From the NCBI RefSeq assembly GCF_000275845.1, contig NW_006766962.1, positions 42,171 through 106,170 on the forward strand: 64,000 bases of DNA. The letters run 5' to 3'. The notes under the pieces are model-generated. The model was not told the DNA's origin, searched no databases, and was given only the letters and a program-made list of their open reading frames with translations. Source of the DNA: Dichomitus squalens LYAD-421 SS1. Taxonomy: Eukaryota > Basidiomycota > Agaricomycetes > Polyporales > Polyporaceae. The number at the start of each line of letters is the position of its first letter. The first letter of the stretch is position 1. The position numbers and the translations under genes were made by a program. Shown one piece after another: positions 61,734 through 64,000 of the stretch.

Positions 61734-62504
61734 ATGTCTGTCTCCACCCACCGCATCCGCACCATCCATGGCCAGTTCGGCTCCCCGTCACGCCTTGGCT
61801 TCTCTGCGCACAATATGGAGGCGTCCTGGAACCGCATCCCCAACGTCAACGTATGCGGCCCCCGTGCCCGCTCCTACGACTCAGCGCCTGTCGCTCCGAG
61901 TCCCCGAACCTCGCCCGCCACCGGACCCTCGTCAAGCGGCTCGACAGGTCTGGGCATGCGCGTCGGGGTCCCCCTCTCCGTGTCAGCCTCCGGCAGCCGC
62001 CCCCGCCGCACGTACGTCTCATACGGCGTCCCCACCGCCAGCCGCCGTGCGCCCCCACCGCCCCCTGTCCCTGCAGAGCGTACGGCATCCGCGCTAACCC
62101 CATCCCTCTCCGTTGCCCCCATCCTCTCGATACCGGTCGACATCCCCGTAATCGAGGACCCGTTCGCCGACACCGCGTACAACGAGGACGCCCCGCTCGT
62201 GCCCCTGTCCCCCCCGCCGCCAGCCCGCACGTCCCTCGGCTCCCGCAGCCGGGTCTCCGTGTCGACGTACACCGTGCCGAGCTCAGGCTCTTCGGGTTCC
62301 ATGTCGGCGTCCGACCTCAGCACCCCTCCGGGGCTTTCGTCGAGCATCTCTGCGAAGGACACTCGCGGCCGCCTGGTAGCGAACGTGCTCCTGTCGCGCA
62401 CGAACGGCCGGCCACTGGGAGTGTACCTCCGCAGACGACTCTCGGGCGAGCAACAGACGTACGTCAAAAGCGGGCTGTCTCAGCTCGTGGCCGCGGCGGC
62501 ATGA
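61734..62504 (+). CDS. Disordered Ser/Pro-rich hypothetical protein
   Basis: This is a single exon of 256 residues, with an ATG at 61734 in good context (ACCACCATGTC). It is rich in Ser, Pro and Arg, with no signal peptide or membrane segment. The most ordered parts are VDIPVIEDPFADTAYNEDAP and the C-terminal VANVLLSRTNGRPLGVYLRR. Third-position GC bias is strong. The TATA box and CT-rich leader upstream support an expressed, regulated gene. I do not recognise a family; the C-terminal block might be a short interaction motif. Confidence 0.65.
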   Translation: MSVSTHRIRTIHGQFGSPSRLGFSAHNMEASWNRIPNVNVCGPRARSYDSAPVAPSPRTSPATGPSSSGSTGLGMRVGVPLSVSASGSRPRRTYVSYGVPTASRRAPPPPPVPAERTASALTPSLSVAPILSIPVDIPVIEDPFADTAYNEDAPLVPLSPPPPARTSLGSRSRVSVSTYTVPSSGSSGSMSASDLSTPPGLSSSISAKDTRGRLVANVLLSRTNGRPLGVYLRRRLSGEQQTYVKSGLSQLVAAAA

Positions 62505-64000
62505 GACCGGCGAAGCCTGAAGCGAGGGCGGTGTTGGGACGCGCAGACTGATACATGGGCGGTCCCGAGCGGTGCGCATGGGATCGTATTTTCCTGGTCA
62601 GTTGTCCGTTGGCTGTTGCGAGGCTCTGGTCTTTTTCACGGGCTCGGACGATACGCTCTTTTCTTCCTTACCCCCCCCCCTCACCCTTCCACTACTCATC
62701 TCGACATGCGATTGGTTACTCATCGTGCATCGTTCCCGTCCTCGCTGCTGTCTCTTGCATTGCATCCCCTCACTCCCTCCGCATCATCGGTCATGCTACC
62801 TACACGCTCCCTCCTAATTGCATCGCCCACACACACGACTTCCCTCACAACACTGAACATCCACATCACGCACTGTAGAACACCACCGTTACGACAATTG
62901 CCTTCTGCGTTTCCTCGTCCCGTCCTCACGATTTCTCCTTTCCTGGCGTACACTACAATTCTAGTATTTATCCGGTCATTCAGTCTTGCGTCCGTCAATC
63001 ACAAGGGTCTCCCCATGTACCATTGGTGCCACTAGTAGAATGTAATTCCCGCTCGCCACTGAACAGTACATGTCCTCCTCTTCCTGCCTCCCCGTCCCAT
63101 TGTGTGCCGAGCTTCGAGGTCATGGGAAGGAATTCCTACGACACCGATGCGGATCGCGAGAGAACGCAGAACAGCGTGTGGCGTTTCCGCACCAACCGCG
63201 CCTCCGCGTCCGAGCGCAGCGCGGACGAAGGACGGAAGGACACGACACGACCGCCTTGTCCGGATCGTCGACGTCCCCTGGCTCGTCCCACCCCTCGAGC
63301 TTGGTTCCTGCATTCTCCGGACGGCCGGAGGGCCTGTTCCCGGTGTTCCGAGCGGCCTGGCAGGAGCATGTGCTCGCAAGTCGCAACGCCCTGCAGCGAC
63401 TCGCACGCCCTGCCCCGTGACCGTCGTCGCGCGCGAATACAGACCTCCCTGCCACCACCTTGATCATATATGTACATACGGTATACTCGACTGCACACCT
63501 AAGAGCGCCCAACCCGTCTGTATCCGCTTCACTACGGATACCGTCGACTTCGGAACCGCAGTATCGGGCACTGGGCTCGGACGGCGTGAGTCCGGGGAGG
63601 GTCGGGTGGCGGGGATTCGGACGTCGGGAAGCACAGAAAGGCGCGGGGCAACATAAGGGCCTGTTCGGCAAAGAGTTGGAGTTACGAGTCACCGGCATTT
63701 TGTCACGTGGCGGCACTTCCGAGAATTTCTGCGCGAGTTAGAGTTACAGGAGCGGAGTATCCGTGAAATCCGGAGGAGACAAGCGCCCTGAACTCGTACA
63801 TGTATCTAGTATACCAATAGCTATGGCTTATCAGATGGGCTCTGCTTCATCCCTGCTTCACCGTGGTCTACACAAGAGCAGCTGTCAAAATTTACCAAGC
63901 AATCCATCAGGCTCATATAGAGCGCCGAAGACAGGCTATAATAGCAGTAACTGTCATTATTTTGGCTGGGCGGGCCTTGGTAGTAGCCTGCTCTAATCCC
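62505..64000. other. 3' flank and intergenic DNA to the window edge, no gene seen
   Basis: A C-run (about 62669-62678) and CT-rich DNA follow the gene at 61734. ORFs near 63070-63740 lie over each other in several frames without protein-like signals. Confidence 0.45.

Overview
This window is nuclear DNA from a filamentous basidiomycete, most probably an Agaricomycete. The genes are dense, GC-rich and cut by many 45-75 nt GT-AG introns, most with a CTNAC-type branch point near the 3' end. The gene content fits: DUF6697 and DUF4246 proteins, an intersectin-type Cin1, a HET-domain protein and several divergent F-box genes. I rebuilt gene models by joining exons by eye. All complete multi-exon models close in frame.

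Layout, left to right. 0-9.5 kb: the 5' end of a NatC subunit gene (MAK10 type), mitochondrial TrpRS, an unknown conserved protein, a small secreted protein, the mitochondrial RNA helicase SUV3 divergent from mitoribosomal mS33, and a DUF4246 protein. 9.5-11.2 kb: no genes, but a 368-bp MITE with perfect 38-bp terminal repeats. 11.2-18 kb: one 16-exon gene for a 1994-residue Cin1/intersectin-like protein (EH, coiled coil, WH2, two SH3, DH-PH). 19.3-30 kb: an OPA3-like gene, an F-box gene with one in-frame stop, inositol polyphosphate kinase, a small orphan gene, a HET-domain gene and a frameshifted F-box gene. 30.6-47.7 kb: a GH5 steryl-glucosidase-like gene with one oversized, hairpin-rich intron, a low-complexity protein with a conserved C-terminus, RFT1, ATG15, an alpha/beta-hydrolase relic, a DUF6697 protein and a 10-exon MFS transporter. 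49.4-56.2 kb: an F-box protein, CDC73 (with a 630-nt first intron) divergent from eIF2A. 56.2-64 kb: sparsely coding, with a 453-bp pogo/Fot1-like MITE, a possible zinc-finger exon and a disordered protein behind a TATA box.

Most genes are housekeeping: mitochondrial expression and shape (TrpRS, SUV3, mS33, OPA3-like), transcription and translation (CDC73, eIF2A), N-glycosylation (RFT1), lipid turnover and autophagy (ATG15, steryl glucosidase), endocytosis and actin (Cin1). The accessory signal lies in two non-autonomous transposons, three decayed or disrupted genes and two unusually long introns. I did not find a convincing new defence or biosynthetic system.
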